In this document: in pieces, positions 59,064 to 59,151 of the stretch
Position numbering within the stretch: position 1 is the first letter of the stretch
How the letters are laid out: the number at the start of each line of letters is the position of its first letter
Assembly (NCBI RefSeq): GCF_900109735.1
Contig: NZ_FOAS01000019.1
Coordinates: 1 to 59,151 of the forward strand
Length of the DNA: 59,151 nucleotides
From: Atopomonas hussainii
GTDB lineage: Bacteria; Pseudomonadota; Gammaproteobacteria; Pseudomonadales; Pseudomonadaceae
Direction: 5' to 3'
Notes under the pieces: generated by a model
The model's input: the letters and a program-made list of their open reading frames with translations, nothing else
Databases searched by the model: none
Told to the model about the DNA's origin: nothing
Position numbers and translations under genes: made by a program

Positions 59064-59151
59064 GGAAACGCTGATTTATTAAGCCTCACACCAGCACCAG
59101 TGCCGATTCGCAGCGCAAAATCAGAAAACCAGCTCGATTCCCCGCATGACT
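59064..59151 (-). mobile_element. IS5-family insertion sequence end, right-edge partial copy
   Basis: GGAAACGCTGATTTATT next to CTAG (59060-59063) matches the left-edge terminal repeat, and then the sequence differs (AAGCCTCACACC versus CCTCAGCAGCTC). This is what the opposite end of the same element should look like, so the transposase would read on the minus strand, from outside the window toward slyX. The 88 bases seen contain no coding part that I can recognise. Confidence 0.75.

Overview
The window looks like the chromosome of a gammaproteobacterium of the Pseudomonas lineage. The protein sequences and the gene order agree on this: aapJQMP-algW-nif3-cysD-cysNC; panE-like/5'-nucleotidase/usp/cysB; maf-yceD-rpmF-plsX-fabD-fabG-acpP-fabF-pabC-mltG-tmk-holB-pilZ-tatD; ycgR-flgN-flgM-flgA with cheV-cheR; and a HIT protein with slyX. 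Several of these blocks match, from memory, well-known Pseudomonas neighbourhoods. Base composition is evenly GC-rich and almost all genes are housekeeping. I see no prophage, CRISPR array, tRNA, rRNA, restriction system or toxin island, and no convincing undescribed multi-gene system.

Both ends of the window are ends of an IS5-family insertion sequence. On the left (1-335) the element, with the start of its transposase, interrupts a carboxylesterase gene. On the right (from about 59064) the other terminal repeat of what is probably the same element lies just after slyX. Each insertion abuts CTAG. The simplest reading is an assembly contig that stops at two copies of one repeat.

Layout. 0.3-0.7 kb: esterase pseudogene. 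0.7-5.5 kb: general amino acid ABC transporter aapJQMP behind a candidate sigma-54 promoter and a long leader. 5.5-10.5 kb: periplasmic protease AlgW (opposite strand), NIF3-like protein, sulfate activation cysD and fused cysNC. 10.6-18.2 kb: CorC-type membrane protein, PAS-GGDEF diguanylate cyclase, DJ-1/AraC regulator, NTF2-like protein, two GST-family proteins, GIY-YIG protein, lipoprotein metallo-hydrolase. 18.3-23.1 kb: proline catabolism putA-putP. 23.4-24.6 kb: two small-family proteins. 25-29.2 kb: branched-chain amino acid synthesis ilvI-ilvH-ilvC and pssA. 29.3-35.9 kb: Fe superoxide dismutase, basic amino acid exporter with its LysR regulator, an NAD-dependent epimerase, a coiled-coil membrane protein, DAHP synthase and a PilZ protein. 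36.1-39.6 kb: panE-like gene, 5'-nucleotidase-like gene, universal stress protein, cysB. 39.6-42.1 kb: periplasmic solute-binding protein, membrane-anchored NIT-like sensor, Maf. 42.2-52.2 kb: the fatty-acid/cell-envelope/DNA-replication cluster. 52.2-56.6 kb: flagellar and chemotaxis regulation. 56.7-59.0 kb: OprD-family porin, HIT protein, slyX.

Themes. Nitrogen and amino acid handling recur: aap uptake, putAP, ilv synthesis, lysine/arginine export and two candidate sigma-54 promoters. Sulfate activation (cysD, cysNC) and its regulator cysB are both present, 28 kb apart. Cyclic-di-GMP output is represented by a GGDEF enzyme, two proteins of the c-di-GMP-binding PilZ type (one the flagellar brake YcgR/FlgZ) and the divergent type IV pilus protein PilZ. 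The most informative regulatory sequence is the flgA/cheV gap, where a sigma-54 site on one strand overlaps a sigma-28 site on the other; a good sigma-28 site also precedes flgM. Other readable signals are a consensus sigma-70 promoter that would make the yceD mRNA nearly leaderless, a strong intercistronic hairpin between aapJ and aapQ, and A-rich Crc/Hfq-type motifs at the starts of putP and aapJ. All promoter and operator calls come from reading by eye and are inferences.
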